Below, in pieces: positions 44,050 to 53,591 of a stretch of 64,000 nucleotides of DNA. The translations under genes were made by a program, and so were the position numbers. The stretch is from Halomonas lysinitropha. Lineage in GTDB: Bacteria; Pseudomonadota; Gammaproteobacteria; Pseudomonadales; Halomonadaceae. The number at the start of each line of letters is the position of its first letter. Position 1 is the stretch's first letter. The stretch is from the NCBI RefSeq assembly GCF_902500215.1, contig NZ_CABVOU010000033.1, forward strand, positions 62,001 through 126,000, in the 5' to 3' direction. The notes under the pieces were generated by a model. That model was not told where the DNA came from. It saw only the letters and a list, made by a program, of their open reading frames with translations, and made no database searches.

Positions 44050-44514
44050 ATGAATCGAAAGGTCGTGTTTCGTTGCAGTCTCATCAGCCTGCTGCTGGCC
44101 GCGCCGGCCCCGTTGTTGATTGCCCTGTTCGTCCATCTCACCGGTGGCGCACTGTCCCGTGAGTTGTTTTCCAGCCTCCAGGTTGGCGGCGTGGCCATGG
44201 TCTATTTCGCCGCCGTCGCCGCCGTCTTTCTGGTACTGCTGGTCGCTACCCTGGCGGTCAACGCCCTGACGCCCCAGCTGGTCAACCTGGCCGAGGTCGA
44301 GGACGATGATCGCGAGATCGGCGAGGTCAAGTGGTTCAACGTCAACAAGGGGTACGGCTTCATCACCCGTGACGACGGCGAGGATGTCTTCGTGCACTTC
44401 CGTGCCATACGTGGGCGAGGGCATCGTACTCTGGCCGAGGGCCAGAAAGTGCGCTATCACGTCATACAGAATGAGCGGGGGCTTCAGGCCGACGACGTCA
44501 CCGTGATTACCTGA
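44050..44514 (+). CDS. Membrane-anchored cold-shock-domain protein
   Basis: 154 residues. Two membrane segments, [20 protein letters not shown] (about 11-30) and a second from [20 protein letters not shown] (about 49-68), are followed by an acidic linker ([12 protein letters not shown]) and a complete cold-shock domain: [20 protein letters not shown] (RNP1) and [10 protein letters not shown] (RNP2). The domain should bind single-stranded nucleic acid on the cytoplasmic face. The usual membrane/CSD fusion has the domain first followed by DUF1294; this order is reversed. ATG at 44050 has AGG 5 nt upstream; a GTG at 44008 would add 14 residues. Confidence 0.85.
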   Translation: MNRKVVFRCSLISLLLAAPAPLLIALFVHLTGGALSRELFSSLQVGGVAMVYFAAVAAVFLVLLVATLAVNALTPQLVNLAEVEDDDREIGEVKWFNVNKGYGFITRDDGEDVFVHFRAIRGRGHRTLAEGQKVRYHVIQNERGLQADDVTVIT

Positions 44515-44556
44515 AGAACGGCCTGCACCAGGCGCATTTTTCGCGTTCTCCATGCA

Positions 44557-44595
44557 CCGCGCCCCGCTTCTAGCGGGGCGCGGTCGTTCTGTCTC
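44557..44595 (+). terminator. Terminator after the cold-shock-domain gene
   Basis: A perfect 12-bp stem, CCGCGCCCCGCT/AGCGGGGCGCGG, with a 3-nt loop, followed by TCGTTCTGTCT. Confidence 0.8.
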
Positions 44596-44980
44596 ATTGC
44601 CCTGAGTCGGGCCAGTCGATCGGCTGCTCGCTGCCATCGGGCAATACCTGAAGGAAACGGTCCGGATCGTCGCCGGGCTGCCAGCCACCCAGCGAGCAAC
44701 GCACCTCGCAGCCTAGCCGGGCGGCAGCTTCCTGAGCACATTCCGTGTCGGTCGCCCAGGGTGTCGCGGGACTGTCGAACCACAGGCTGGTGAAACCGTC
44801 GGCGGCCTTCTCCACCACCAGCACCGGTATTTCGTCGGCTGCGGCGCTGCCGAGGGTGTGCCACTTGCGCTTGCCCAGCGGCGACAGCGGCTCGGCGGCG
44901 ATGGCCTGCTGGAGCCAGGCATCCACACGCGCGATGTCACAGTGCGCCAGGTAGATCTCGATATCAGGATAGGATTGCAT
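44594..44980 (-). CDS. Conserved protein of unknown function, last gene of the dap operon
   Basis: 128 residues, no signal or membrane segment. Recognisable blocks are DIEIYLAHCDIARVDAWL, VLVVEKAADGFTSLWFDS, TPWATDTECA and EVRCSLGGWQPGDDPDRFL. From memory, Pseudomonas has similar uncharacterised proteins. It starts 7 nt after dapE, so it is translated from the dap message; a link to diaminopimelate synthesis is possible but nothing in the sequence shows it. Confidence 0.8.
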   Translation of the reverse strand: MQSYPDIEIYLAHCDIARVDAWLQQAIAAEPLSPLGKRKWHTLGSAAADEIPVLVVEKAADGFTSLWFDSPATPWATDTECAQEAAARLGCEVRCSLGGWQPGDDPDRFLQVLPDGSEQPIDWPDSGQ

Positions 44981-44987
44981 GGGTGCC

Positions 44988-46160
44988 TCAGAGCTGGGCC
45001 GTGCCGTTGACGAAGAGTCTGGCGAGGATCGCCTCATAGATTCGGCTGAGGTCATCGAGGTCCGAGGCCAGTACCCGCTCGTTGACCTGGTGGATGGTGG
45101 CATTGCAGGGGCCGAGCTCGACCACCTGGCTGCCCAGCGTAGCGATGAAGCGCCCGTCAGATGTGCCGCCGGCGGTGGAGAGCTCTGGGCGGTGCCCCAG
45201 GGCATCCTCGACGCCATTGACGGCGGCCTCCACCAGTTCGCCCTCGGCAGTGAGGAAGGGTTCGCCATTGAGCGTCCAGTCCAGGTGATAGTCGAGGCCA
45301 TGGGCATCCAGCAGTGCCTCGGTGCGCTGCCTGAGCTGCTCGTGGGTCACCTCGGTGGAGAAACGCAAGTTGAACACCACCTCGACCTCGCCGGGAATCA
45401 CGTTGGTGGCGCCGGTCCCCGAACGGATATTGGAGACCTGGAAGCTGGTGGCGGGGAAGAAGGCGTTACCGGCGTCCCAGGGTTCTCGCGTCAGGGCGTC
45501 CAGCGCCGGCAGTGCCTGGTGAATGGGATTGCGCGCCAGATGCGGGTAGGCCACATGGCCCTGAATGCCCCGAATATGCAGCACCCCTCCCAGCGAGCCG
45601 CGACGACCGTTCTTGATCACGTCACCGAGTCGGTCGGTGGAGGAGGGCTCACCGACAATGCAGTAGTCGAGCCGGTCGTGGGACTCGCGCAGGTGCTCGA
45701 CCACGGCCCGGGTCCCGTCGACCGCGGGCCCCTCCTCATCGGAGGTGATGAGGAAGCCTATGTGCCCGTGATGGTCCGGGTGGGCCGTCACGAAGCGTTC
45801 CACCGCGGTGACCATGGCCGCCAGGCTGCCCTTCATGTCGGCGGCCCCTCTGCCCCGCAGCATGCCCGCCCCATCGATGCACGGCTCGAAGGGCGGAAAG
45901 TCCCAGCGGGGCTGGGGGCCGCTGGGGACCACGTCTGTGTGGCCGGCGAAGGCCAGCAGCGGCCCATGGTGGCCGCGTGTCGCCCAGAAGTTTTCCACGT
46001 CGCCGAAGGGCAGACGCTCGACCCGGAAGCCGAGCGCCTCGAGTCGCTCGATCATCAGCGCCTGGCAGCCCAGGTCATCCGGTGTCACCGAGGGGCGCCG
46101 GATCAGCTCGAAGGCAAGCGCCAGGGTCGGGGAGAGCTCAGGCGGCTCAATTGTTGGCAT
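44988..46160 (-). CDS. dapE: Succinyl-diaminopimelate desuccinylase
   Basis: Di-zinc M20 peptidase-family enzyme that releases L,L-diaminopimelate from its N-succinyl form. 390 residues (E. coli 375). Metal ligands lie in [27 protein letters not shown] and [14 protein letters not shown], with later ligands in YCIVGEPSS and near the C-terminal His. [12 protein letters not shown] is a DapE signature. ATG at 46160 overlaps the dapD end by 14 nt, implying coupled translation. Confidence 0.97.
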   Translation of the reverse strand: MPTIEPPELSPTLALAFELIRRPSVTPDDLGCQALMIERLEALGFRVERLPFGDVENFWATRGHHGPLLAFAGHTDVVPSGPQPRWDFPPFEPCIDGAGMLRGRGAADMKGSLAAMVTAVERFVTAHPDHHGHIGFLITSDEEGPAVDGTRAVVEHLRESHDRLDYCIVGEPSSTDRLGDVIKNGRRGSLGGVLHIRGIQGHVAYPHLARNPIHQALPALDALTREPWDAGNAFFPATSFQVSNIRSGTGATNVIPGEVEVVFNLRFSTEVTHEQLRQRTEALLDAHGLDYHLDWTLNGEPFLTAEGELVEAAVNGVEDALGHRPELSTAGGTSDGRFIATLGSQVVELGPCNATIHQVNERVLASDLDDLSRIYEAILARLFVNGTAQL

Positions 46161-47172
46161 GCAGTGCCTCGTTGAGCGCGATGGCGCTCTTGTTGGTGAG
46201 GCACTCGATGCGTCCGTTCTGCGAGTTGCGGCGCAGCAGCAAGTCGTTCTGGTCGGCCAGCTCGCGGGCGGCCACGGTTTCGACCTCCTGGCCCTGGTCA
46301 TCGAGCAGGGTGACCTTGGCGCCGGCGGTGAGGTAGAGGCCGGCCTCCACGGTGCAGCGGTCCCCCAGCGGAATGCCGACACCGGCATTGGCGCCGATCA
46401 GGCAGCCCTCGCCTACCTTGATGACGATGTTTCCGCCACCGGAGAGGGTGCCCATGGTGGAGCAGCCGCCGCCGAGGTCCGAGCCCTTGCCGACCATCAC
46501 GCCGGCGGAGATGCGGCCCTCGATCATGCCCGGCCCCTCGGTACCGGCGTTGAAGTTGACGAAGCCCTCGTGCATCACCGTGGTGCCCTCACCGAGATAG
46601 GCGCCCAGCCGCACCCGGGCGGTGTCACCGATGCGCACGCCGCTGGGGACCACGTAATCGGTCATCTTGGGGAACTTGTCGACACAGTCCACGGAGAGCG
46701 GGCGTCCCTCCAGGCGCGCCTTGAGGCGGCGGGCCGGTAGCTCCTCGATATCGATCGCCCCTTCACTGGTCCAGGCAATGTTGCGTAGCAGGCTGAACAT
46801 GCCAGTGAGGTCCAGGCCGTGGGGCTTCACCAGGCGATGGGAGAGCAGGTGCAGCTTGAGGTAGACCTCCGGGGCACTCTGGGGCGGGGTATCCACGTTC
46901 AGGAACATGGCCACCAGCGGGCGCCGGCTCGCGGCCAGGGACTCGGCCAGTTCAGCCTGCTCCTCGTGGCCGGCGGCCTTCAGCGCGCCGGCCAGCTCGG
47001 CGCACTGCTCGGGCAGGAAGCTGATCGCGGCGTTGCCGTCGGGGGCGTCGAGTATCTTGGCGGCGGCGGCTACCAGACTGGCGTCAGGGTTGAGCAGTGG
47101 GGCCGGATAGTAGATCTCCAGCCAGTCGCCCTGGGTATTCTGGGTGCCGATTCCGAGTGCAAAGCTCAGCAT
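46147..47172 (-). CDS. dapD: Tetrahydrodipicolinate N-succinyltransferase
   Basis: Transfers succinyl from succinyl-CoA to tetrahydrodipicolinate, opening the succinylase branch of lysine and peptidoglycan precursor synthesis. 341 residues, the Pseudomonas/actinobacterial length rather than the 274 of E. coli. A left-handed beta-helix runs through [38 protein letters not shown] and [20 protein letters not shown]. Middle gene of the dapC-yffB-dapD-dapE unit. Confidence 0.96.
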   Translation of the reverse strand: MLSFALGIGTQNTQGDWLEIYYPAPLLNPDASLVAAAAKILDAPDGNAAISFLPEQCAELAGALKAAGHEEQAELAESLAASRRPLVAMFLNVDTPPQSAPEVYLKLHLLSHRLVKPHGLDLTGMFSLLRNIAWTSEGAIDIEELPARRLKARLEGRPLSVDCVDKFPKMTDYVVPSGVRIGDTARVRLGAYLGEGTTVMHEGFVNFNAGTEGPGMIEGRISAGVMVGKGSDLGGGCSTMGTLSGGGNIVIKVGEGCLIGANAGVGIPLGDRCTVEAGLYLTAGAKVTLLDDQGQEVETVAARELADQNDLLLRRNSQNGRIECLTNKSAIALNEALHANN

Positions 47173-47217
47173 GGGGATGGTGTCCTTTGGAAGGGTGGAG
47201 CAGAGCCTGGGCAGGCC

Positions 47218-47556
47218 CTAGAGTGAGTCGTAATCGCCGTCGCGGTAGCCAACGAGGATCTCGTCGCCGGTATCGAGCAGCGGGCGCCTGAGCAGGGTGG
47301 GGTGGGACAGCATCAGCTCGCGGGCCTTGTTGGCGTCGATGTCGGCCTTCTCCTCCTCATCGAGCTGACGCCAGGTGGTGCTGCGTTTGTTCAGCACCTC
47401 CATGACTGGCACACGGTGCAGGATGTGTTCCAGCAGCGGCGCGGAGAGCCCGTCCTCGCGTAGGTCATGGACCTGGAAGGGGATGCCCTTGTCCTCCAGG
47501 GCCTTGCGCGCCTTGCGGCAGGTGTCGCAGTTCTTGATCACGTAGAGCGTCAGCAT
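47218..47556 (-). CDS. yffB: ArsC/Spx-family protein YffB
   Basis: 112-residue thioredoxin-fold protein. The NCDTCRKA motif gives a CxxC near residues 10-13, and RRPLLDTGDEILVGY is the ArsC-family C-terminal signature. Not expected to be an arsenate reductase; E. coli YffB, next to dapE, binds glutathione weakly and its role is unknown. The start overlaps the dapC end by 7 nt. Confidence 0.92.
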   Translation of the reverse strand: MLTLYVIKNCDTCRKARKALEDKGIPFQVHDLREDGLSAPLLEHILHRVPVMEVLNKRSTTWRQLDEEEKADIDANKARELMLSHPTLLRRPLLDTGDEILVGYRDGDYDSL

Positions 47557-48755
47557 CGGGCACTCCTCTCGATAAAGCGGCGGATTCGCTCGGCGGCCTC
47601 TACCGTGGCCTCGACCTCGGCAACCAGCGCCAGACGCAGTCGGCCGCTGCCGGGGTTGATTCCGTTGTTGCCGCTCCGCCCCATGTAGCTGCCGGGCAGC
47701 ACGCTGACGTTCTCCGCGGCGTAAAGAGCGCGGGTGAAGGCCTCGTCATCCCCGCCGGGCACCGCCGGCCAAAGGTAGAAGCTGGCCTCGGGGGCGGGGA
47801 AGTCCAGTACCGGGGTGAGGACCTCGGTGACCGCGGCGAATTTCTCGCGGTAGGCGTCTCGGTTGGCGCGCACGTGTGCCTCATCGTTCCAGGCGGTGAC
47901 CGACGCCTGCTGCACGGGTAGCGACATGGCGCACCCGTGGTAGGTGCGGTAGCGCTTGAACGGAGCGATCAGCTCGGCATCGCCGGCAACGAATCCGGAG
48001 CGCAGCCCCGGCAGGTTGGAGCGCTTGGAGAGCGAATGGAACACCAGGCAGCGCCGATAGTCGTGGCGGCCGAGGCGCGCACAGGCCTCGAGTAGCCCCG
48101 GCGGCGGGGCGGCCTCGTCCAGGTAGAGCTCCGAGTAGCATTCGTCCGAGGCGATCAGGAAGTCGTGCTCGTCGGCCAGGGCGATCAGCGTCTCGAACTC
48201 GGCCAGCGGCGTCACTGCCCCGGTGGGGTTGCCAGGCGAGCAGAGGAACACCAGCTGGACGTCGCGCCAGGTGTCGGCGGGCACGCTGGCCAGGTCCGGT
48301 CGAAAGCCGCTCCCGGCGGTACCGTCCAGGTAAAGTGGCTGTCCGCCGGCCAGCAGGGTGGCACCCTCGTAGATCTGGTAGAAGGGATTGGGCATCGCGA
48401 CCTTCGCCGGGCGAGTGCGATCCAGCGCCGCCTGGACGAACGCGAAGATCGCCTCCCGGGTGCCGTTCACCGGCAGCACCTGGAGGTCGGCGTCGAGCCC
48501 GGCCAGCCCGAAGCGTCGCGTCGCCCAGCCGGCGATGGCGCCACGCAGCTCAGCGCTGCCGGCGATGGTCGGGTAGCGGGCGAAATCTTCCTGATGGCGG
48601 TGCAGGGCGGTCAGGGCGCCGGCGAAGGGGGCGTGCTGTGGTTCGCCGATGGTCAGCGGAATAGGCGTCAGCCCGGCGGGCGGTGTCACGCCGGCCTTGA
48701 GGGCGGCGAGCTTCTCGAAGGGGTAGGGCTTGAGGGCGTCGAGGTCGGGGTTCAT
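47550..48755 (-). CDS. dapC: Succinyldiaminopimelate transaminase
   Basis: PLP aminotransferase (fold type I) converting N-succinyl-2-amino-6-ketopimelate to succinyl-diaminopimelate. 401 residues. The PLP lysine is in FHSLSKRSNLPGLRSGF; ASDECYSELY and CSPGNPTGAVTPL are the PLP-binding blocks. MNPDLDALKPYPFEKLAAL starts the DapC family. ATG at 48755; the frame is open upstream but without conservation. First gene of the operon dapC-yffB-dapD-dapE-unknown, which lacks only dapA/B/F for the branch. Confidence 0.95.
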   Translation of the reverse strand: MNPDLDALKPYPFEKLAALKAGVTPPAGLTPIPLTIGEPQHAPFAGALTALHRHQEDFARYPTIAGSAELRGAIAGWATRRFGLAGLDADLQVLPVNGTREAIFAFVQAALDRTRPAKVAMPNPFYQIYEGATLLAGGQPLYLDGTAGSGFRPDLASVPADTWRDVQLVFLCSPGNPTGAVTPLAEFETLIALADEHDFLIASDECYSELYLDEAAPPPGLLEACARLGRHDYRRCLVFHSLSKRSNLPGLRSGFVAGDAELIAPFKRYRTYHGCAMSLPVQQASVTAWNDEAHVRANRDAYREKFAAVTEVLTPVLDFPAPEASFYLWPAVPGGDDEAFTRALYAAENVSVLPGSYMGRSGNNGINPGSGRLRLALVAEVEATVEAAERIRRFIERSARC

Positions 48756-48912
48756 GGGTGTCCAGGTGCGCCTCGGACAGTAAGAAGAGTCCGGCGTCAT
48801 TGTCGGTGTTGGCCTGGGTGCCGGTGCGGCACTTGGGCGGACAGGACGTTGATTATAGGGAAGCCCCGGGGCGGCCTCAAACGCCGACCCGCCTCGTGAA
48901 CGTTAGTCGGCT

Positions 48913-51594
48913 TCAGCCGGGGACGGCGAGCACCTCGATAAGACGCTCGCGCAGGCGCTGCTGGCGCTCCGGGTCGGTGAGCGGCGCGCCAGCCTTGTCG
49001 GTGATGAAGAAGACGTCCTCGACCCGCTCGCCCAGGGTGGCGATCTTGGCCGCCGACAGCGCGATATCCTGCTCCATGAAGATGCGCCCCACCCGGGCCA
49101 GCAGACCGGGGCGGTCGGGGGCGACGAGCTCGAGCAGGGTGCGTTCATTGGCCGGATCCTGCTCGATGCTGACCTCGGTGGGCACGCGGAAGTGCTTGAG
49201 CTGGCGCGGGGTATGCCGGGTAACGATCTGCGGATAGTCGTCCGGGTCATCGAGCTCCTCGACCAGGTGCCGACGAATCTCCTCGATGCGCTCGCGCTCG
49301 CGGATCGCCTGGCCATGGTCGTCCAGCACGATGAAGGTGTTCAGCGTCCAGTCGTTGCTGGAAGTGGCGATCCGAGCATCGTGGATCGACAGCCCCAACT
49401 GGTCCATGGCGGCGGCGGTGGCGGCGAAGAGGTCGTCCACGGAACGGGTGTGAATGAAGACCTTGGTGCCGCCCTCGGCCATGTCGTCGGTAGGGGCGTT
49501 GATCAGGATCAGCGGTAGCTGGCTATCGCCATGGTTCAGGATGCCCTGGGTCTGCCAGACAATCTCGCTGGGGGCGTACTGCAGGAAATAGTCCTCGCCC
49601 AGCGACTCCCAGAGTCGGTCGACCCGGGTCATGTCGGCGCCTACCGTGGCCAGCAGGGAGTGGGCCTCGCTGCGCGTCTCCTGCACCCAGTCGTCGCGTT
49701 CCAGCGGGTTCTCGAGGCCGCGTCGCAGGGCGCGCTTGGTCTCGCCGTGCAACTGGCGCAGCAGCGAGGCTCGCCAGCCGTTCCACAGGGTCGGGTTGGT
49801 GGCGTTGATGTCGGCCACCGTCAGCACGTAGAGGTAGTCGAGCCGGGTCTCGTCACCCACCAGGCGGGCGAAATCGGCGATCACGTCGGGGTCGGTGATG
49901 TCGCGCTTCTGGGCGACCATGGACATCATCAGGTGATGTTCCACCAGCCAGCTGACCAGGCGGGTGTCGCGGCTGGAGAGCCCGTGGCGCTCGCAGAAAG
50001 CCTCGGCATCCCGGGCGCCGAGAGTCGAATGATCGCCGCCGCGCCCCTTGCCGATGTCGTGGTAGAGGCCGGCGATCCAGAGTAGCTCCAGCTTGGGCAA
50101 CTGATGGATCAGAGTGGCGGCGACCGGGAACTCCTCCTTCGCCTCGGGCTTGCGAAAGCTGTGGATGCACTTGAGCAGGCGCAGCGTATGAGCATCCACC
50201 GTATAGATGTGGAAGAGGTCATGCTGCATCAGGCCCACCGCCTGGCCGAATTCGGGCAGGTACTTGCCGAGCACGCCGTAGCGGTTCATGCGCCGCAGCT
50301 GGCGGGCCACGTTGCCGCCGGAGCGCAGCAGCGCCATGAACAGGCTCTGGTGGCGCAGGTCGTCGCGGTAGAGGTCATCGATCAGATGGCGATGGTCACG
50401 GATCAGGCGGATGGTATCGGCGCGCACCCCTTCGATCTCCGGGTGCTCGGCCATCAGCAGGAAGAGTTCGAGCAGCGCCGAGGGGCGCCGGCGGAAGACA
50501 TGGCGTGAGCGCGCCTGGATATAGCCCCCCTTGATCTCGAAGCGCTCGTTGAGGGGCACGGTGGTGAGCGCCTCGCCGTCGTGCAGGATCGCTTCATCGA
50601 AGTGCTGCAGCAGCATGTCGTTGAGTCCGGCCAGCGCCGTGACATGGCGATAGTACCGCTTCATGAATTGCTCCACGGCCAGCCGTTCCGGCGTGTCGCG
50701 GTAGCCGAACAGCTCGGCGATGGTGCGCTGGTGGTCGAACAGCAGGCGGTCCTCCGCTCGGTCGGTCAGCATGTGCAGGGCATAGCGTACCTGCCACAGA
50801 AAGGCCTCGCCCTGGCTGAGGATGCGCAACTCGGGATCGTTCATGAAGCCGCCCGCGACGAGATCCTCGTAGCGCTGGGTGCCGAAGTGGCGCTTGGCGA
50901 CCCAGCCGATCATCTGGATGTCACGCAGCCCGCCGGGTGAGCTCTTGATATTGGGCTCGAGGTGGTACTCGGAGTTGTTGTAGCGGTAGTGGCGGCTGAT
51001 CTGTTCCTGCCACTTGGCCTCGAAGAAGCGATCCGCCGGCCACATGCGGTCGGTGGAAAGGCGCACCTGCATTGCCTCGCGCAGGCGTTCGGGCCCGGCC
51101 AGGGTCCGGGTCTCGAGCAGATTGGTGATCACCGTCACGTCGGCCTCGGCCTCGCGCTCGCAGTCGGCCAGCGAGCGGACGCTGTGGCCGATCTCCAGGC
51201 CGATGTCCCACAGGAAGGTGATAAAGGCCGTGAGGGGTTCCCGGTACGGCGTATCGTCATCCTGCTCGAGCAGCAGCATAAGGTCGATGTCGGAGTGGGG
51301 ATGCAACTCGCCTCGGCCGAAGCCGCCCACGGCGATCAATGCCACCCCGTTATCGGGCCAGTCGTGCTGTTCCCAGGCGATGGCCAGCAGGCGGTCCAGG
51401 CACCAGGCCCGGCCGTGCACCAGGTCACGGATGTCGGCGCCGGCGCGGAAGCGCTCGTCCAGGCGAGCCTGGATGCTGCGCAGCGCCGCCTTGAAGGGGG
51501 CGATAGGCGAGCGCTCGCCGGCGAGCTCAGCACGAAAGGCGTCGATATCAAAGAGGCTTTCGTCGGGATCGAACCGGTAGTGGTGCAGGAGCAT
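48913..51594 (-). CDS. glnD: [Protein-PII] uridylyltransferase / uridylyl-removing enzyme
   Basis: Senses glutamine and adds or removes UMP on PII proteins, controlling nitrogen metabolism. 893 residues (E. coli 890). The nucleotidyltransferase site is VGGFGRGELHPHSDIDLMLL; the uridylyl-removing HD domain has LYHDIGKGRGGDHS; two ACT domains near the C-terminus (TEVSIEQDPANERTLLELVA and the preceding one) bind glutamine. ATG at 51594 (MLLHHYRFDPDESLFD) matches the usual length; GTG at 51636 would overlap the map stop. It lies 10 nt after map. Confidence 0.97.
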   Translation of the reverse strand: MLLHHYRFDPDESLFDIDAFRAELAGERSPIAPFKAALRSIQARLDERFRAGADIRDLVHGRAWCLDRLLAIAWEQHDWPDNGVALIAVGGFGRGELHPHSDIDLMLLLEQDDDTPYREPLTAFITFLWDIGLEIGHSVRSLADCEREAEADVTVITNLLETRTLAGPERLREAMQVRLSTDRMWPADRFFEAKWQEQISRHYRYNNSEYHLEPNIKSSPGGLRDIQMIGWVAKRHFGTQRYEDLVAGGFMNDPELRILSQGEAFLWQVRYALHMLTDRAEDRLLFDHQRTIAELFGYRDTPERLAVEQFMKRYYRHVTALAGLNDMLLQHFDEAILHDGEALTTVPLNERFEIKGGYIQARSRHVFRRRPSALLELFLLMAEHPEIEGVRADTIRLIRDHRHLIDDLYRDDLRHQSLFMALLRSGGNVARQLRRMNRYGVLGKYLPEFGQAVGLMQHDLFHIYTVDAHTLRLLKCIHSFRKPEAKEEFPVAATLIHQLPKLELLWIAGLYHDIGKGRGGDHSTLGARDAEAFCERHGLSSRDTRLVSWLVEHHLMMSMVAQKRDITDPDVIADFARLVGDETRLDYLYVLTVADINATNPTLWNGWRASLLRQLHGETKRALRRGLENPLERDDWVQETRSEAHSLLATVGADMTRVDRLWESLGEDYFLQYAPSEIVWQTQGILNHGDSQLPLILINAPTDDMAEGGTKVFIHTRSVDDLFAATAAAMDQLGLSIHDARIATSSNDWTLNTFIVLDDHGQAIRERERIEEIRRHLVEELDDPDDYPQIVTRHTPRQLKHFRVPTEVSIEQDPANERTLLELVAPDRPGLLARVGRIFMEQDIALSAAKIATLGERVEDVFFITDKAGAPLTDPERQQRLRERLIEVLAVPG

Positions 51595-51604
51595 GGCGGT
51601 CGAC

Positions 51605-52396
51605 TCAGCGGTCGAGAAGGGAAAGGTCTTCGTCACGGCGCGCGGTGAGCACCTCCACGCCCGTCGCGGTGACCAGCAGGGTGTGCTCCCATTGGGCGCT
51701 CAGACTCCTGTCCTTGGTCACGGCGGTCCAGCCGTCGCGCAGCACCTTGGTGCGATGGTCGCCCACATTGATCATCGGCTCGATGGTAAAGCACATGCCT
51801 TCCTGAAGGGGGATATCGGCCTCGGGGGCATAGCCGTCATAATGCAGGATCTGGGGATCCTCGTGAAAGCCGGCGCCGATGCCGTGTCCGCAGAAGTCGC
51901 GGACCACCGAATAGCCGTTGGCCTCGGCGTGGGACTGGATGGCGCGGGCCAGCTCCGAGAGGTGTACGCCCGGGCGCACCAGCGCAATGCTACGATACAG
52001 GCACTCCTGAGTGACCCGGCACAGGCGCTCGCCCTGGATGGTCTCGCCGATGATGAACATCATGCTGGAGTCGCCGTGATAGCCGTCGGCCGTCTTCACG
52101 GTAATGTCGATGTTCATGATGTCGCCCTTCTTGAGCTTCTTGGCGTCATCCGGGATGCCGTGGCAGACCACGTGGTTGATCGAGGTGCAGATCGACTTGG
52201 GGAAACCGTGATAATCGAGCGGCGCCGGAGTGGAGCCCAGCTCGTCGACGATATAGTCATGGCATAGCCTGTCCAGCTCGCCGGTGCTCACGCCGGCCGT
52301 GACGTGGGGGATGAGCATCTCGAACACGCTGGCGGCCTGGCGTCCCGCTTCGCGCATCTTCTCGATCTCGTCGGGCGTCTTGATGGGTACGTTCAT
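51605..52396 (-). CDS. map: Methionine aminopeptidase, type I
   Basis: Removes the initiator methionine from new proteins. 263 residues (E. coli 264). Metal ligands: GDIMNIDITVKTADGYHGDS (two Asp), FCGHGIGAGFHEDP (His), FTIEPMINVG (Glu) and the final Glu in SAQWEHTLLV. ATG at 52396 begins MNVPIKTPDEIEKM; the frame extends 17 codons upstream without support. Divergent from rpsB, as in E. coli. Confidence 0.98.
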   Translation of the reverse strand: MNVPIKTPDEIEKMREAGRQAASVFEMLIPHVTAGVSTGELDRLCHDYIVDELGSTPAPLDYHGFPKSICTSINHVVCHGIPDDAKKLKKGDIMNIDITVKTADGYHGDSSMMFIIGETIQGERLCRVTQECLYRSIALVRPGVHLSELARAIQSHAEANGYSVVRDFCGHGIGAGFHEDPQILHYDGYAPEADIPLQEGMCFTIEPMINVGDHRTKVLRDGWTAVTKDRSLSAQWEHTLLVTATGVEVLTARRDEDLSLLDR

Positions 52397-52455
52397 GGAA
52401 TCTCGAATCAGGGGTGGTGTCGTCCTGACAAGGGTGGGCTCGAGCATCGGACGAC

Positions 52456-52484
52456 TTCATCTCGGAAGCCATCCATGGTATAAA
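52456..52484 (+). promoter_or_regulatory. Promoter of rpsB-tsf
   Basis: Weak -35 TTCATC, 17-bp spacer, and extended -10 TGGTATAAA, the same -10 element as the rpmB promoter. It gives a leader of about 190 nt. Confidence 0.65.
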
Positions 52485-52489
52485 GCTGC

Positions 52490-52680
52490 GCGCTTTCCTG
52501 CAATCGCGGAGCCTTGCCGATCCATCGGCACCTCAGCGAGGCCCGGGATGCGCGCTAAATCAATGCAACGCCTTGAAATCACACATGCACCGTCACATGG
52601 TCCCGGGTGCTGTCGGGTTGCTCCGACGGTCGGATCCATGGGGTGCGTGGAGGCCTAACCCGATTTTCCAGGAGTCATCC
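52490..52680 (+). ncRNA. rpsB leader RNA, candidate S2 autoregulatory (t44-like) element
   Basis: The long leader between the promoter and rpsB contains nested complementarity near its end (GGGGTGCG then GGCCTAACCC at about 52639-52662) just before AGGAG. In E. coli the equivalent region (t44) lets S2 repress its own operon. The match here is by position and the GGGT/ACCC pair; a covariance search was not possible. Confidence 0.45.
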
Positions 52681-53430
52681 ATGGCACACGTCAATATGCG
52701 TGACCTGCTCAAAGCAGGCGCTCACTTCGGTCACCAGACCAAGTACTGGAACCCGAAGATGAGCAAGTTCATTTTCGGCGCCCGCAACAAGATCCATATC
52801 ATCAACCTCGAGCACACCCTGCCGGCCCTCAACGAGGCCATCGATGTGGTCGAGAAGATGGCGGCGGCCAACAACAAGATCCTGTTCGTCGGCACCAAGC
52901 GCAGCGCGAGCAAGATCATCAAGGAAGAGGCCAATCGCGTCGGCCAGCCGTTCGTCAACCACCGCTGGCTCGGCGGCATGCTGACCAACTACAAGACCAT
53001 CCGCGTCTCCATCAAGCGTCTGCGCGAACTCGAGGCCATGCACGAGGACGGCACCTTCGAGAAGCTGACCAAGAAGGAAGTGTTGATGGCGACCCGCGAG
53101 CAGGACAAGCTCGAGCGGTCCGTGGGTGGTATCAAGGACATGGGCGGGCTGCCCGATGCGCTGTTCGTGATCGATGTCGACCATGAGCGCATCGCTATCA
53201 ACGAGGCGAACAAGCTGGGCATTCCGGTCATTGGCGTGGTGGATACCAACTCCGACCCCGATGGCGTCGACTACGTGATCCCGGGCAACGATGACTCCAT
53301 CCGTGCCATCCAGATTTACGTCAAGGCCATCGCCGACGCCTGTGCCCGTGCCAAGGAAGGTCGTCCCGACGAGTTCGTCGAGGTGACCGAAGAGGCCGCC
53401 GCTCAGGAAAATGACAGCGCCGCCGAGTGA
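52681..53430 (+). CDS. rpsB: 30S ribosomal protein S2
   Basis: 249 residues (E. coli 241). [20 protein letters not shown] and [20 protein letters not shown] are diagnostic, as are [16 protein letters not shown] and [22 protein letters not shown] at 52681 follows AGGAG by 6 nt. The C-terminus is a short acidic tail ([14 protein letters not shown]). First gene of rpsB-tsf, with a terminator-like hairpin before tsf. Confidence 0.99.
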   Translation: MAHVNMRDLLKAGAHFGHQTKYWNPKMSKFIFGARNKIHIINLEHTLPALNEAIDVVEKMAAANNKILFVGTKRSASKIIKEEANRVGQPFVNHRWLGGMLTNYKTIRVSIKRLRELEAMHEDGTFEKLTKKEVLMATREQDKLERSVGGIKDMGGLPDALFVIDVDHERIAINEANKLGIPVIGVVDTNSDPDGVDYVIPGNDDSIRAIQIYVKAIADACARAKEGRPDEFVEVTEEAAAQENDSAAE

Positions 53431-53498
53431 TCGTGGCCCGTCTGGTCGGCGGCTGTGGATGTCCCTCACACCGTTGCCATTGATGCCGGTTAGACGAG

Positions 53499-53523
53499 AA
53501 GGGGGCCGCGGCCCCCTTTTTTT
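53499..53523 (+). terminator. Intrinsic terminator between rpsB and tsf
   Basis: AAGGGGGC pairs with GCCCCCTT around CGCG, followed by an unbroken T-run to 53523. Partial termination here would lower tsf output relative to rpsB. Confidence 0.9.
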
Positions 53524-53591
53524 ATATGAAGTCACCGGATTCTCCCTGAGAGGGTCCGGTCCATTTCCCGAGACATTCAGAGGTGAAATCC

